Below are positions 1 through 14,900 of a DNA stretch of 64,000 bases, in pieces (positions within the stretch are counted from its first letter, which is position 1; each line of letters begins with the position of its first letter). Position numbers and translations under genes: made by a program. Location: the NCBI GenBank assembly GCA_030549495.1, contig JAUIRK010000852.1:1-64000 (forward strand), written 5' to 3'. The notes below the pieces were generated by a model, which had not been told where the DNA came from, made no database searches, and was given only the letters and a program-made list of their open reading frames with translations. The stretch comes from Nectonema munidae. Its lineage: Eukaryota; Nematomorpha; Nectonematoida; Nectonematidae.

Positions 1-397
1 GTATTACGCAATAAATATCATCTTACGATTCCATGACATATGTTCGTTCACGAGATGATTACTCACACCCTTAACAAATGTGCAGAGAAATATGCTACAC
101 TTGGATGGTTTTATTTAGAATGTTTTCGCAAATCAAATTTTCCATATTCTAGATGCAGAGCTTCAAGAATTTTTAATTTTGCGTTCAAATCCACCACATC
201 CGAATGATATATCATGAAAAATTAGCTCCCACAATTTATGCATCATGATTCGATAAAATTTATTCTCCCACACGTTGGAGGAATTATGAATATCCTAATT
301 GTTTTTTTTATTTTTTTTATATATTCTTAAAAATTAGTTTACCACCTTTTTTAAGCAGTTCCATACGTCAGATTAAAGTCCATTAATATCCTTAGGG

Positions 398-668
398 CAG
401 TGGCGGATCCAGAAATTTCTCATAGGGGGGGGGGACGAAATCTATTTAGATTTTTTGCAATTTTGCTAAAAGTCTTCAGAGAATACGACAGCTGTATCAT
501 GTATTTTAGAATCACTAATTACCTATGTTTTCATATTTTTAACATTATTTTGCCGTGAATAAATTGCAAAAATTTATTTTTTATACATGTAAGGGGTAAT
601 TTTCGAAGCTATTTTTCATAGGGGTAGGGGGCCTAGGCCCATGAGGCCCGCCCCTGGATCCGCCACTG
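398..668. mobile_element. hAT MITE, family 'CAGTGGCGGATCC', copy 1
   Basis: The terminal repeats are CAGTGGCGGATCCAG. The flanks ccttaggg and acttaggg match at 7 of 8 bases. The interior has a G-run, then AT-rich sequence, then GGCCTAGGCCC. 271 bp, non-coding. Confidence 0.8.
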
Positions 669-878
669 ACTTAGGGTACTTAGGGTTTTAGAGTTCCTAA
701 ACTACAAAAAAGAAGGTTAGATAATAACCCCAAAACACCGAGAAATAACAGGATACACCCCAAAACATGTCAAAATACGCCAAAACACCTCAAAACACGC
801 CAAATAGTTCTAAAGCACTACAAAAAAAGGGTTAGACTAAAGATCCCCAAACACCCAGAAATATCCGAAAGCACCTCT

Positions 879-1027
879 AAACATCCCAAAACACGGCAAA
901 TAATTCTAAGGCAATACAAAAAAGGTTCCTAAAAACTCCTTAAAACTTTCGAATTTTTTAGGGGTTTTTAGTCTAAGCATCTTTTTTTATAAAGCTTTAA
1001 AATTATTTGCCGTGTTTTGGGGTGTTT
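879..1027. repeat. Imperfect hairpin in a CCAAAACAC-rich tract
   Basis: CATCCCAAAACACGGCAAATAA (879-911) is matched in reverse by TTATTTGCCGTGTTTTGGGG (997-1027). The tract from 720 onward repeats CCAAAACAC-like motifs many times. Confidence 0.6.
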
Positions 1028-1702
1028 AGTCTGACCGCATACACAGACACAAATAGGCATTTAATTATAAACACGCATTACACACATAGATACTCATACA
1101 CGGATATACGCACACACTCAGATAAACGCACAGACATATTCACCCAACACAACACAGACGCGCAACGCTTCCAAATGTTTTCAACGACCCATTCTTCCTT
1201 TTTGAAAGGAAAATTAGCATAAATCGAAGAATATGTTCTAGAGTTTATGAGAAAGAAAGAAAGAAAGAGATTATTTGTATTATTATTATTATTATCATTG
1301 TGGCATGAATGATGGAGCTAATTCAGGTATTGTTATGTAAATCTTAATTATTAATTAATTGTTATGTAAATATTTGGGAGGTCATTAGTTTCGTCAAAGT
1401 TGTTGCTTCTATTTCAGGGAATATGAGGGTGTGCGCATTCGTAGAGATCCCAAACGAGAGTATGCCTTCAATTTTTTAAATATTGATGGGGCTTAAAAAA
1501 GCTCAGGTGCTTTCATGTCAAATTACTTGATCTCTTCTGTTTTTTCTGGGAAAAATGTATTGACCGATTAGATCCAACCCTCATTTTTAACTGACATCGT
1601 TTGCATTAATGACATTAATGTGGACTTCCAAAAAATGAATCAAAATAAGTAGCAGAGTATGGCAAAATTTAACTTGAAAATGACAAATACTATAATGAAT
1701 TA

Positions 1703-2086
1703 TTATATACCATTTTTAGTTCTATTTTGTCTTTTTTCATTTCAATTTTGCCTTTTTGTATTTCGAACTAAATAATCACGTGTCTTTTGAAATAATATTA
1801 AGAGTGAATAAAAAATATATTTCTAAATTAAAGGTGGAACTTTTTGCAATAAAAAAAGTAGATACAAAATAAAAAAATTTGTAATAATAAAAATTTGTAA
1901 TAATTTAATTGTTAATGCCTTCTGACAAATGTAGTCAATTTAATCCGCAAATAATGCTAAAATATCAAAAAAGAGTTATAAATACAATAAAAACACAGCA
2001 AAATCCAAATTTTAATTTGTATATAAATGCAAAAATTCAATTTAAATGGCAAAAAGACAAAAGAGAACTAAAAATGGCATATATTT
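1703..2086. repeat. Inverted-repeat MITE, 'TATACCATTTTTAGTTCT' family, copy 1
   Basis: The arms ATATACCATTTTTAGTTCTA, TTTTGTC and so on are matched in reverse by AGAACTAAAAATGGCATATA. AT-rich centre. Related to the copy at 19757-19998. Confidence 0.65.
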
Positions 2087-2670
2087 TTATAACCTAATTT
2101 TTTTATTATCTATTTTCAAATTAGCTGCTAAGATTTCAATTAATTTGTGGGTTTAGTTAATAACCTAATAATAGTTTGCATATTTGTTTGGAGGCAGTAT
2201 CGAATTTTACGAATGACAAATTTTTTTTCAATAAAAATCTTTTTAAAATAAATAATGAAAAAAAATTATAATTATAAAAAAAAATAATAAAATAAATTTA
2301 TTAATAAAAAAAAAATCAAAAAAGTTTAATTAAAAAAATTATTTTTTTATAATTTTTTTAATTATCAATTTATAATAATTTAAAAATAAATAATATTTTT
2401 TAAATGTAAAAAAATTTATTACTATATAAAGTTTACTTAAAAATAATATTTTCCTATTTTTAGTTAGTTTGTAAGTTCCGTTAGTTAGATAGATTTTGGA
2501 AAGTTAATTATTATTGGCTAAGTGGATAACGCGTACTTACTTAGTTAAAGTTTGTATAAATGTAGTCATTACAGAAATTTGATCAGAAGAAAAATGCCAT
2601 TTTTTGGCATTATTAACTAGGCTACACGTAGGCAGAAATGTAAAAAAAGAAGAAAAGTTTAGAAGCAAAC

Positions 2671-2964
2671 CTAGAGGAATCTCAGCCAGCAGAAAAACAA
2701 AGACCACAACAATTAGCATGATGGTGGTGGCGTAGGAGTCGGATTTGGCGCTGTGATGTCGGGAGTTCTTGTTGAAAAGGATCTTGCGCTTCTGCACCGC
2801 CTCGTGCATCGACTTCACGAGGAGCGCGTTCAACACAATCAGGATGGAACAAGGAACGATATGGACAAAGATCACGCGGAACAGGTAGTACGTGTTGAAG
2901 AAGATGTCTTCGTTGCCGATGAGCCACTTCGCCACTGATGTGCCACAGTGCTTCACCACTTCAC
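2671..2964 (-). CDS. Receptor exon 3: second extracellular loop, TM5, TM6
   Basis: The acceptor GCGCAG lies just above 2964 and the phase is 1. The exon starts with the loop containing C205, then TM5 (TYYLFRVIFVHIVPCSILIVL), a basic third intracellular loop (VQKRKILFNKNSRHH) and TM6. The donor CTAG|GTTTGC at 2665-2670 follows AEIPL. Reading on past it gives a non-family peptide, which supports a splice here. The next exon is not in the window. Confidence 0.83.
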
Positions 2965-5900
2965 CTGCGCTCAACCCAAAACAACGCCGATTATTATTAT
3001 TGGCTAGTCGCAGGTGTCAATCAAATTTGACAGTTCTCATCCAAAATGGAGAATGGCGCAACCCCCAAAATCCAGATCACAAAAATACCATCTGAACATT
3101 GTTAGTTGGTTTTTATGTTAGAGCAAAATAAGTATTAATGATGATGAATCTTATCAGAAAAAAATGAGAAACTTTTTGCAAAGAATTTTGAATAGTAATA
3201 CTTTTAAATTTATTTTGTTTTGATGATAATTTCCGCGATTTCAATTTTCGCTATTTTTATTCTGTCTTTCCAAAACTGGAACGCGATATAATTCAATAAA
3301 AATTTTTAATATTAAACTCGTGTTTTGGGCACTATACCCAATCTCCAAACTACAACATTGAGATACAGGATCAAAATGCTTAAAGCTATAGTGTGTCCCC
3401 TTGTCGAGTGTTTTAGCATTTCCCCGGACAATGTAGACATGGGGAAATTTTTAATTTTTCCCAAAGGAAAAATATATCCATAAAACTTTTGAAAGAAAAG
3501 ACATGTTTTTATTGTCAAAGCGATTTCGTATTTCAATAGAAAAATATCTCATACTTGGAAAAACCCTTTTAGTATCTAGAAAAATTAGCTTTATAGAATA
3601 AAGATGCCTAGTTATCTTAAAATATTTTCTTTTCCTTCCATTCTCTAAACAACGCAAAGGACTTTCTCATCGCATTTAAGTTGCTTGACATTTCTTCACT
3701 TTATTTTTGAAGAAAATGGTTCATTAATTCTATAAAACTTTTTTTGCTATTGATACATTTCCAATTGTCTTCTCATTAACATTTACAAGTTTAGGAACTG
3801 TAAATAAGCGTTAATCAATACGAAATTCAAGATTGAATGTGGATGATGATGATGATGATAAAAAAAAAGTACTTCTTCTTCACTCTGAACTTATCAAAGT
3901 TTGTATAGCATTAGGAAGATGAATTAATTAAGAATGAGATTAAGCCAACTTGTTTTCTGTTTCTAATAAAAAAAGACACTTGCTTAAATTTTAACAAAGC
4001 AAATATCCTATTTTCGTTCATATGAAAAAACACCCCCTCCTAAAAGTCTTTGGCAGTTGTCATTTTTCCCATTGTACCTATGTGTGTGTGTGTGTGTCAA
4101 AATTTTAGAACAAAGAACTTCGAAAAACAGTAAATTTAGTGTACCGGCACAAAATCTCGTTGTAGATAAATACCCAAAAGTCCTTCCGCCCCCAAGAGAT
4201 ATAATTTATACGTACATGAAAATTTAAACAAACTCGTATTTTGGTTGTTTAGAATTTTTTTTTAAATTATAATATATAGTGTTTATTCATTCTTTGCTTG
4301 CTTCATTTATTCATATGCTATTTATTTAGCCATTTTTTACCATAAAATTTTTTTTTGTAAGAATGTTTTATTTTATTTCGGAAAAAATTTTATACATTGT
4401 TGTTGTATTATTCTTTTGAAAAATAAATTTTATCTATTTAGTTTAGATTATTTATCCTAGAGGCTTAATTATTAATTAGAGGGTTTTAGATAAATATTTT
4501 GTATATTGACTTCTTGGCTATTAAATTCATTGTAAACAGAGGAAACTTGCTTTAAGAGAAATTATGTCATGGGAATTTTGTTATATTTTGGGGTCTTTTT
4601 AAGTAAGCTGTTAGGTACTGGATTTTGATAACTCAAGGTCATGGGTTTGATCCCGCATCAAGCCTAGTTTACACATACCTTCTTGATGAAAGCACTCCAT
4701 ACCTTTATATGGGGATTTTGCTAGGATACGGTACAGGAAATGGCAATAAAATATATTCTACGATCAAATTTTACCTTTTTTTTCTGACAAGTGCCAAACA
4801 ATTTCAACTTCTCCAATGTTAATTTCAAAAAAGCGCGGCAAATTGTATGTGATCGCTAGCACATATATGAAAGCAATGCAATAAAGTGTGTTCCTCATGG
4901 TGAAGCGATTTCTGATTGTTTTGGAATAGCAGACAAAGATGTAGCGTTGTATCGCTAGAAAGGTTATCAGCCATATGCTCGCTGTGTGGAATATCGTTGG
5001 AATATTCTGCACGCCGTAGAAGTAGTACCTACAGCGACTCAAACTGATTGCATTTTTGTAGCTAAAATATTTTGGAATTTTAGGTAAAAAGAAATTTTTA
5101 AGAAGCATACAAAACTAAAATTTTTATTCAGAACAAAGGTCATCAACCTTTCCAGTCTCACGAATCACGGAATTCTTACGACTAATGTAATTATGCGAAC
5201 AATAGTGGTAAATAAAAATGTATAAACGTTTTTTTGGCTTTTAACTTTTGTTTTAATTTATAAAAAAATGGCTATGAATTTTAAGATTTTCTGCGGACTA
5301 CAGAATTTTTCCTATGACCCATTTGTGCCGCGTGGACGGCTGGCTGAGGACCTCTGATTAAGAACACGACTTCTCAAATGATTTTTGTTGAATAGAAATA
5401 TCCGAGAATTGAGATGTTTAAACACTAAACAAAAAATCATATTGGCTGACAAAGAATTAGGAACACGTTCTATTTTAAATCAATTTCAGGTATACAAAAT
5501 GAGACAATTAAGTAATGCATATAAAAGGAAGAAATGTATCTTTGTTCAATTTTTGAAACTGTAGGACATTGAGAATCTTTAGCGGTTTTCAGAATTGACT
5601 GATTTATTAATTTGATCAACATATGGACGAAAAAATCTTTCACATGAATACGTAATGACAACATTTACAAACCTACACTTATCTACACTGTACGCACATA
5701 TGGCAATTTACTACACGCAATTCATTCGTAAAGAATTTAATCAAAATTTCCCATTATCAAACATTTTTATTAAATGTAATTTTAAAGAAAGCTTTTTAAC
5801 ATCGAAAACTTTTTTTTAGTTTCTTAAATTTATACAAAAAAAAATTTACTCCAGAAAACCTATTTATAACTTTCTTAATTATTATAGATGGCGCTAAAAT

Positions 5901-8900
5901 AATTTGCTTAAATATTTTTTAGAAAAAAAGGTTTCCCTACACTTGGAAAAATATTTTTAGAAATGATTAATTTAATTTGAAAAAAAATCATAAACATTTA
6001 CAGACACTTTTTACATTTCCTTGTTGTTCTGCTTTTTTGTATACAAACTACGCAATAACCTCTGTCATGTGAGATTTCAAGAACTTTATTGTCATGTTTT
6101 TAAATTGATCTGAGAAATGTGCTCTTTCACCTTAATAGATTCTTCACTCAAAAGTAAAGGCAACTTTTTTTATAAAAACTTCTCGTTCACTTCTTTTTAT
6201 TGAAGGAAAATCATTTGACGAGTTGAATTTAGCGATAACGAAAGAATTCAAACAGCGCATATCCAAATATAATTAGAAAAGGCTGCTCTTATCCACCTTT
6301 TACATGGCTTGTAGCTTCTATATTGCTTCATCTTTCTATTGGCTACATCGAATCCACTTTTATACTTGTTTCTATTCCAGTTAAGATTCAGGCTTGGAGG
6401 CATCAGTAGAAATTTCAACTCTTCTTCTATGTTGTGAAGAGATATTGTAGACAACTTTAAAAAAATTTCTTGCATGCTTTGTAGGAATATGGGCCGCAAG
6501 AGAAGTTCTACTAGAATAAACTATGAGAGGGTCACACTCGCAAAGACTGAGAGATTTCAGGTAGGTTGGCTGTACTATTTTAGGTATAGAGAAAAAACGG
6601 TCCATGTAAATTTCACATCCTTGTGGTAAATTGGTATCCGTTACTAGACTTTTTATCATCGCTTTGAAAGAGAAGTACATTCTCTATCAATTAAATTAAA
6701 CCAGAAACGTATATTTTGGATTTCATTTAATAAAAATTTTCTGCATCATTCAGGTGATAAAATTTCAAAGCATAATGCCCACGTTTTTTAGGATCGTAAT
6801 TCTTCGAATTACACGGACCTCTGAAACTCACTAACTGTTCATCTATTCTGACAGACTTGTTAGGCGCCCAGAAGTTGGAAAACACTTTATAAAAATCATC
6901 ATGGAGCTTTCCTATGGGACTAATTTTATCATTAAAGTGAACATGTTTTACCTAAGGCAGCTTTCAAAAAAGGTACTCCAAATGTGTCACTAAACAAAGT
7001 CAAAATTTTGATTTTTGCGTCCATTAATTGCCTGCCCTATATAAAGTAACGATGAAAAGTGGGACATCAAATGGAAAATTTGAAAGTTCTCAGAATAATA
7101 TTTCAATTGAACATGGTTAAGATTTTGTTGTCTTAAAAGGAATTAGAAATCATATTAGATCTGCATAAAAATAATAAATACATCCTAAATACAAAACTAT
7201 TTGCATGACCAAATCATTTCCTTTTTATGTAATTTTTTTCAAAACTCTCAAAAGTTTCAAATTGTTTACTTAAGAAATCAATGGCCTCCAAAATAATTTA
7301 TTGTTTTTTTCTGACTCACCAAAAAGGAAAGTCTCTAAGTTCATGTATAACATCACTACTATTCTTGATAATGATAAAAGCACGATTAAACCATGGTAAA
7401 TTTACTATTTTAGTAATAAATTCACGTTGAGTGAGGTAAAACGACTGAAAATCATTTCAATGAAAGATTTTAAGTTTTTTATATCATTAACATAGGCAAA
7501 TAATGTTGCTGGCATAATAAAAAAATATTGTAAATATTTACTTATTCAAAAAAGTTGACTAAAAGTTCTCAATTTAAATATATTGATAGTAAGATAACTT
7601 ATAAACTTGGTAAAACTATATTTCACTGACATCAATTGTTGTGTAATTACCTCATTTTACTTTCAGTGTAGCTACATCGAGAAAACATAGGGAGTCTATG
7701 ATATATCAACGAAGTATTTCTTGAAGAAGTTCTAGCAATGCGTACTTTTGTACAAAATCTGGTTGAAATAATTCCATTAACAGACACTCATTCATTTCGG
7801 TACAAGATTTAATATAAAATCTCATTACTGCTACATTATAAGCATTTTGAAAGAATTAGTTGGTTTATCCACACGATAAATGCTTTATTAATACAATTTT
7901 GGAAATGTCTTTTCTAGTTTATGTTCTTTTTCGCTCAATATTTGGGAAATATACAATTATATCAAATACGAAAGCATAAAAGATTATGATGTACTTGAAT
8001 TATAAGTAAATGTGCTGAATCACACTTATATGATTATGCATGCAATTGATTTCCTCATATTGATTGAAGAGGAATGAATGCGAGAATATATTTCCAAATT
8101 CTTTTTAATAGCATCTACCAAAATTAATGAATGCTTTATTAGTCAACTTTACTAACCAAATTTGTTATTCCCCCGTTTTTGTAGGCGCATAATTTTGATG
8201 ATTGAGGAGGCCATTTTGAATTATTTGAACCCTTTTCTCGCAACTGAAAAGAAGTGTACCCTAGGTTGCATGCAAAAATTCACAAACTAAGTGCATAGGA
8301 AAAGTTTTTGTTGTTTTAACTAAATTGTAGGAGCCAAGAAAAGGAAAGATTTTTGAGCTTAAATGAAACTACAAAGGATTAAAGTTAAGCAGAAAAAAAT
8401 TAAATTTAAAAATAGAAAAAAAACTCAATTTAGTTTTTTTTTATACTTATGACAGTCTAAAAGGCAGAAAAGAAACATTCAATGTAAAAAAAAAAGAGTT
8501 CTAAGAAAAAAATTCTAAGCCAGTTTTATAACATGCTTGGCCGTGCTTACTTCTTCGAAAGCCTGGGAATTTTACTTTCCAACACTACCTGTATACACTA
8601 ATTAAAGATGGCCTACCTATAGGTATATTTTATTGAATATACCTATTTTCCAAATATTGTTGCCGCGATTAAAGTTTATTTGAAGCACATATATTCGTGA
8701 AATTAATAAAGCAAACTAAATATATTTTTTGGCAGAGTTGAAGTATCGGAATTTGATTCCGTCACCCCGAGAGATGATCCCCTTATCCCTTGATTTCCAT
8801 TGGATGCAAATTTATCTTTAATTTTCATTGGTTCCACGGAAATCTAAAAATAGAATTTGGATGCCTTCAAGAAAATTTTAGTGTGTCAGAATAACTAGGC

Positions 8901-11900
8901 AAAATCATTATAAAGTATAAAGGTGCGTTTTGAAATCATATTTTCAAAAACCAATTTCAATTGAGAAAGAGAAGTAAAATTCTTTTCACATGATTCATGC
9001 AGGAATATCGAAGTATTGATTCTACATTGTATCCCATTTTGTTGAAACTGATTTCGGAATTGCACACATATATTTAAGCATTTGAAAGAAAGTCAGCCTC
9101 TTCATCGCAAGGCGGATGCTTGAAGTAAAAATCAATGAGTTAATTAGCAGCCATGCGATCAGTTTGATACAAAGTCATTGTCCACTTTCAAATTGATTTC
9201 AGCGTCAAAATTGTTTTCAATGCTCTGAAAAAAGCGCTACTATTAATTTTCTACTTTTTCCTTTGATGCTTCAAAAAACGAATTTTTGTATATTCAATAT
9301 TAATTTTGCGTATTTTAATTAGAACTTTATCAGCCATTTTTATCGGCATCAAAACTCTGCACACTTTTAAGCTTCAGTACTCAATTCAATTACACACCAT
9401 TCATCCGTTTCAAACAATTGCACATTTATTTCCGCAAAACGGCAAGAAAATTGATTGAAGACTTTTTTTTATCCGGAGCGGATTCAGAGGTTAACAAAGG
9501 GGTCGATGCACAGTGCCGGCGTCATTGTTCGATTTAAAGTATTTAGTAGAAGTTAATTATTGAATAGAATGAAAGCTTGCTCTTTAATACATAACATATT
9601 TACTAATTATTATTATTGCTTCAAATAGATTTCATACGAAATGAGAATATTAATTTCCTAAGGGCGTCCTTAAATAGGATTTGTTAATCAATTTTCTCTG
9701 CGAAAATATATTATATACTTTGAAGGAATTTAATCTAGACCAGGGATCGCCAAACTTTTTTACTCGTCGACCCCTTCATAGAACATTTGTCTTCACACCA
9801 AAGAATTGTTTCATAGAAAGATTAGTCAGTGTCCAACAATTGAGAGAAAAAATACAAACCAAAAATGTTTCATATATCCTAAATTGTACAATGTCCTAAG
9901 CTATGTTTTAAAAGAAAAAGGAGATTTATCTTATCGACCCCTAAAGTGTTGTTATCGACCCCCAGCGGTTTGATATCGACCACTTTGACTACCCCTGGTG
10001 TAGATGAAGAATCTTCAAAGAAGATACTGGAAGTTGATATTGAAGGGAGATTATAATTGAGAATTGAGTGAAGATTCAGGAAAAATAATGAAACATTTGA
10101 ATTTTGAGCAAGAAAGTAAATTTTTTTTTTGAACATCAAAGCCTATCATAAATATGTCGTTAATAACGTAGAATTTTTAATATGCTCCAGAATGTTGTAA
10201 AATAAGATTCAATATGGAAATTTTTTAAAATTTGTTTTCCATCATTTCAGAAACAAACAACAACAACCCAATATTTTTATTTATTAAGTTATTTTCAGTA
10301 TTATTTTAGTTTCCACAAAATAAAGACATATTTGATTTAACCAAATTTGAACAAAAAAAACACCATCACATTTCATTTATAAATTACATTGTCCAAGAAT
10401 TTTTTACCACCTTCTTCAACTCCATTTTCTTGTCATTCTTTCAACTCAAAATGTTGTGCTTTTTTCAATTTTACAATGCTATGCATGAATACTGAGTATA
10501 CAATATTTCTGATAAATACAGATTATCATTTTGGATGTTATTTTTATATATAATATTGGAGACAGGATAAGTTTGTTTATTTTATCAAATTTGTTCAAAT
10601 CTGGTTTTTCTATGAAGCCTAAATTTTGTGTATGCTAAATAAAGTGTGCAGTTATTTTTGATGCAAGGAGCGATATGTCGGTTTTCTTTCTTTGAAAATC
10701 TTTTACTGTACCTTAAATTAGGCAATAGTGCGGTCAGGGGGCACTCTCCAAAAATGTCGAAAAATGGATCAAACATGCTTATTTTTTCAAAAATTTTCTT
10801 TATGCCGCCATCATTTCAACCGGATAGGCATTCCAGCCATTCTTAAAGATAAAAAATTACCCGAAATTTTATATTGACAAAAATTCTGATAAAAAAGACA
10901 ATTTGCTTTTTTTAAAAAAAAATCTTCTACCTCTGGAAAAATGAAATCAAAGCTTATATCCCAAAAAGTGGAGTGAATATTTACATTAACATGCTGCAGC
11001 ACTGAATCCAATTCTATCTTGTATATTGGTTTATTATGCATTCGCTGGCATGGTTTCGCAATTTCTGGCATTAACCGTGAACAATGAGACAAGATTAATG
11101 AACGCGCTTACTTTCACTCAGTTCAAGAAGTGTTCCTCGAATCACGCAATCCAATATTTGGTCATCTTATAATTCTTTGCAATTGTTTCGCATAAAAACA
11201 ATTTTTTTTACCACTCTCAAATTCCTTCTCTGCCTCCTAAGTTCTCTTTGTCCAGAGCAAAATCAAAAAATTTGGATTATATTTCAAAATGGAAAAATAT
11301 ACTTCAAAATGAGAAGACTATAATAACAAGCTTAAAAATGTTTTATTCGGTATAAAAATAATTTATGGCAAAATTGATTTATGACGTACGTAGCCTGAAA
11401 GGCTGAAACATCTTGAAAGGTTGTTGACAAGTGAGATTTTATTTTAATTAATTTTAAAATTGATTCTTTGATAAAATATTCAAGAAATTCAACATTTATT
11501 TTCTATGGCAAAGAAAGAGTAATGCAATTTGAACACTTTGTTGATGTCATTGTGATTTTTGCGTCAAATATTATCTTGGAGTGTTTTTGCCATAATAGAC
11601 AAGTGGTTTTCTTGAAGTTTGAAATTTAGTTCTTTATTCACATCGCGTTTAAAAGGACCATATCTTTTTAATGGAATTAAACACAGGACTACAGAGAGCT
11701 AACTCAGGAACGCTGTTTTTAAATATATATAACTTTAAAAGTTGGGATGGACATGGTGGAAATTTTGGAGACCGAATTTTTTAATCATTTTAAATCAATT
11801 TTTTAAAAAAAAATCCATTCATTTTTTATGCAAGTAAAATAAAAGTTAATATAAAAAATATTTCCCAAAATAACTTCAAATATGACATTATTTTTATGAG

Positions 11901-14900
11901 CCATCTTAATTAGTGAGCTAACTTGAAATGGATTAGGCTCTTGCCCCATCTGTGGCTCCAGCTCCAGAGCTATTCTTTTGAAACTTTGTTTGCTAAAGCT
12001 ACATAGCTTTATTTATTTGGCATTGCCGCTACAATGAGACATCACTCCAAATGGAGTTTTGAAAAATCAATACTTTTCAAATATTTGAAATTTAGCAACG
12101 GGAAAATAAAAAGAAGAAGTGGAAATTAAAGGCAGATCAAAAAATGTAACTAAAAAGAAATCGTTTTCAGGAATAAAATTGCCTCGACCAAATCTTTCTT
12201 CCCGAATCTTGCACGTCAGAATGAATAATACGATGAGACGAAAGAATCCTTCCACGCTAACTTGAGTTGGGGGCAATGCAGTTACTGCATGTGCCACATT
12301 TCAAACTCTTTGCCAGGATAATGTGGTATAGCTTCTAAGTCATTCAACTTAAATGACCGATCTATTTTCTCCATCTCATTCAAGGCATCGTGGGGTTTAA
12401 ATTTAGAAAGGGCGGATACTTCTGATTTAGAATTTCTACCATTGATCTCTAATAATCGAAACCAGAATCAGAAGAGATTGCTAAAATTGATGACCCACTC
12501 GCAGTGACTACAATGAGAGATAGGTAAAATTGTTTTTATAATTAATTTATTTGTAAGTTATAGTTTATTAATCAAATAGCTTAATCAATAAGTTACTTTT
12601 TTAATAAATTAGTGGGTAAGCAGTTTATTTCATTAAAAATTTGTGTACATACGAAATATAGTATAGCGAAAAAAAAGATATGCACAGAAAATTAATAGTT
12701 TCTGAAGTTAAATCAATTAGTTTGTGATTAGTTGTTAATGAATTAATTAAAAAACTAAATAATATATATATTTTTTATAACGAGCATTATTAGTTTGTTA
12801 ATTGGTTTTTCATAAAAAAAAATTTTTTTACTACATTAATTAATTGGCTAGTTTTATTGCTGATTATAGTTTGATTGAATAAAATTTGGTCTATGAGTTT
12901 GGCTTTAGTAGATAAGTATAGTTAGTTTTACGTATATTTGTTAATTTGTCAGTCTGCTTGTTAGTTACCATATATTCGGATTTTCAGAGATGCCAAATAT
13001 TAAATAGAAAATGGTTAGGTTGTAGCATCTCCCGCTCCACTCATTAAGACCAAATTGGCTCCGGTTCAATCTCTGGATCCTCCAAAATGTTTACAAACAT
13101 TTATTGGAATTTAATATCATGGATATAGCAATTTTGGTTTGAGATGAAGGAGATATGAGAGAGAGAAAAAGCTTCTGCCTTCACTGGCAAAAAAGACGCG
13201 ATATCTAAGGAAAGGAGGTTTGTGTGTGTGTGTGTGTGGATGTGTCAACTGAAGCCGAAAATTAGACGAAGAAGTTCGCAAAATTGAATACACGCGCTCC
13301 CATCTCCTCCAATCAAAGCAGAGCATTTTTGCATCGCCTTTTCCTCCTTGAGAAGGAAGTATGCTCTTGGCACATTCTTCCTATCAAGATTCACGACGAC
13401 ATCCATCATGCCGAAGAAGATAACAACACCACCACCACCACCCTCTTGCAAAAGTAAATTAAAATCGAAATAATCGTTATAATTAGCATAATCAATTTCA
13501 CAAATTGCCTTTTCCAAAGTTTTCCAACTCGCAAGTTTGCCTAAGAAAATGTATGTATTCGTTGCCTGGCAAGACAAAGGGGAGGCAATAAAGGACGAAA
13601 GTTTCTCCACTCTACCGCTGGTTTTGCATGCGCAAATTTTTTCCTCAATTTGTTTAACCCATTTCCCGTTAACGCCCATGTCTACTATAGTCGACTTTAC
13701 AAAAATAAAATCGTCTGCGTTTATCAAAGCTCTTTAATACAAATCTTCTGCTTTACATTAGATATCGTCTGATTATTCTGGTTGTTAACGGGTTAAGGCC
13801 AAGCAAAGCAGACGATATCTAAAAAAAAAACGCAGACGATTTATATTCAAAGTCATTGAAAAAAGCAGACGAAGATGAAATTACTCATGTCCCAAAATAG
13901 GAACATTGGCCGTAAATGGCTTAATAGTCGGCAAAGTAGTGCTCAACGAATTTTTAAATGCGCGTTGATTTATACGATTTTGGAAAGTTATTGCCGGGGT
14001 ACTTTACTGGACTGGAACACTTGGGGCATCAAACTAGTTGAGGTTAGGTTTAGTGTTAGCGTAATCAAACGTTCATACATCTACGTATACATTTTTTGAC
14101 ATTCTCGATGCAATCTTTTCCATTTATTTGCATTAATACACGTCTGACAAAAAAACCCAAAGCGGATTATTATCAGCAAAAATGTTTACATCTTCATCCG
14201 CTGATCATTTAAGTTTCAGCATCCGCGATAACATGCGCATTCCCAATTTTCAAACATTTTTCTCCTTTCTATATACTGCAAAGTTTTTTTCCGAATTTTT
14301 ATCCTATCCAAAATTTTTCTCTCTCAATTTTTAAGGAGTATGAAATTTGCGTTTGCTCACAATAGCAATTCTGACATCCGCATCCCCTAAAATGTCAAAT
14401 TTGATATCTGCATCCGCGCACACAAAAAATTCCACATCTGATACATCTCTAATACATGCTACATACATGTTGACATTAAACACACATGCAGTGAAGTACT
14501 CAGCTCACAAAAACCGTGGAATAGTGATATAGGCCAGGCTGAAGCCAAAGAACCCACTAGATTACCTTGATGGAGTAAATCTTAGCAGGGGATAGACAAA
14601 AATTGGGATATGTCTTAAAATCATACATATGAGCAACAGGCGGAGCGCATGCTTGAATTTTCAGCATAGCGTTGGCCCACTGACAAAAGTATCGGCATTG
14701 CGAATCTTTTGTTTTTAAACAACGAGATGAATGATAAAACATTTTGATTGCCAAAAACTCCATGTGAAAGATTTCAAATATACCAACTAAGGTAAGTAAT
14801 AAATTACATCAGTGCAATGCAAAGGATCCAGTCTCGGAAAAGAGCTTACAATCAAAAGGGATTCACTTTGTTCTATATAAAAGCTACACGTAGAAAAAAT

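Noticed and set aside
720-1030. CRISPR-like array of CCAAAACAC repeats
   Set aside because: Repeats are irregular with no uniform spacers, and the genome is animal; it is a degenerate simple repeat with a hairpin.
1-2670. Last exon (TM7 and C-tail) of the receptor
   Set aside because: I looked for a 'YPINFAIYCG'-type block on the minus strand and found none; presumably outside the window.
13245-13727. 160-codon open frame on the minus strand
   Set aside because: It runs through a microsatellite, a (CCA)n/(GGT)n stretch and a TTAA MITE; no domain, composition-driven.
14873-14884. TATA box on the plus strand (CTATATAAAAGC)
   Set aside because: A good string, but no plus-strand gene follows it and AT-rich DNA gives many such strings.
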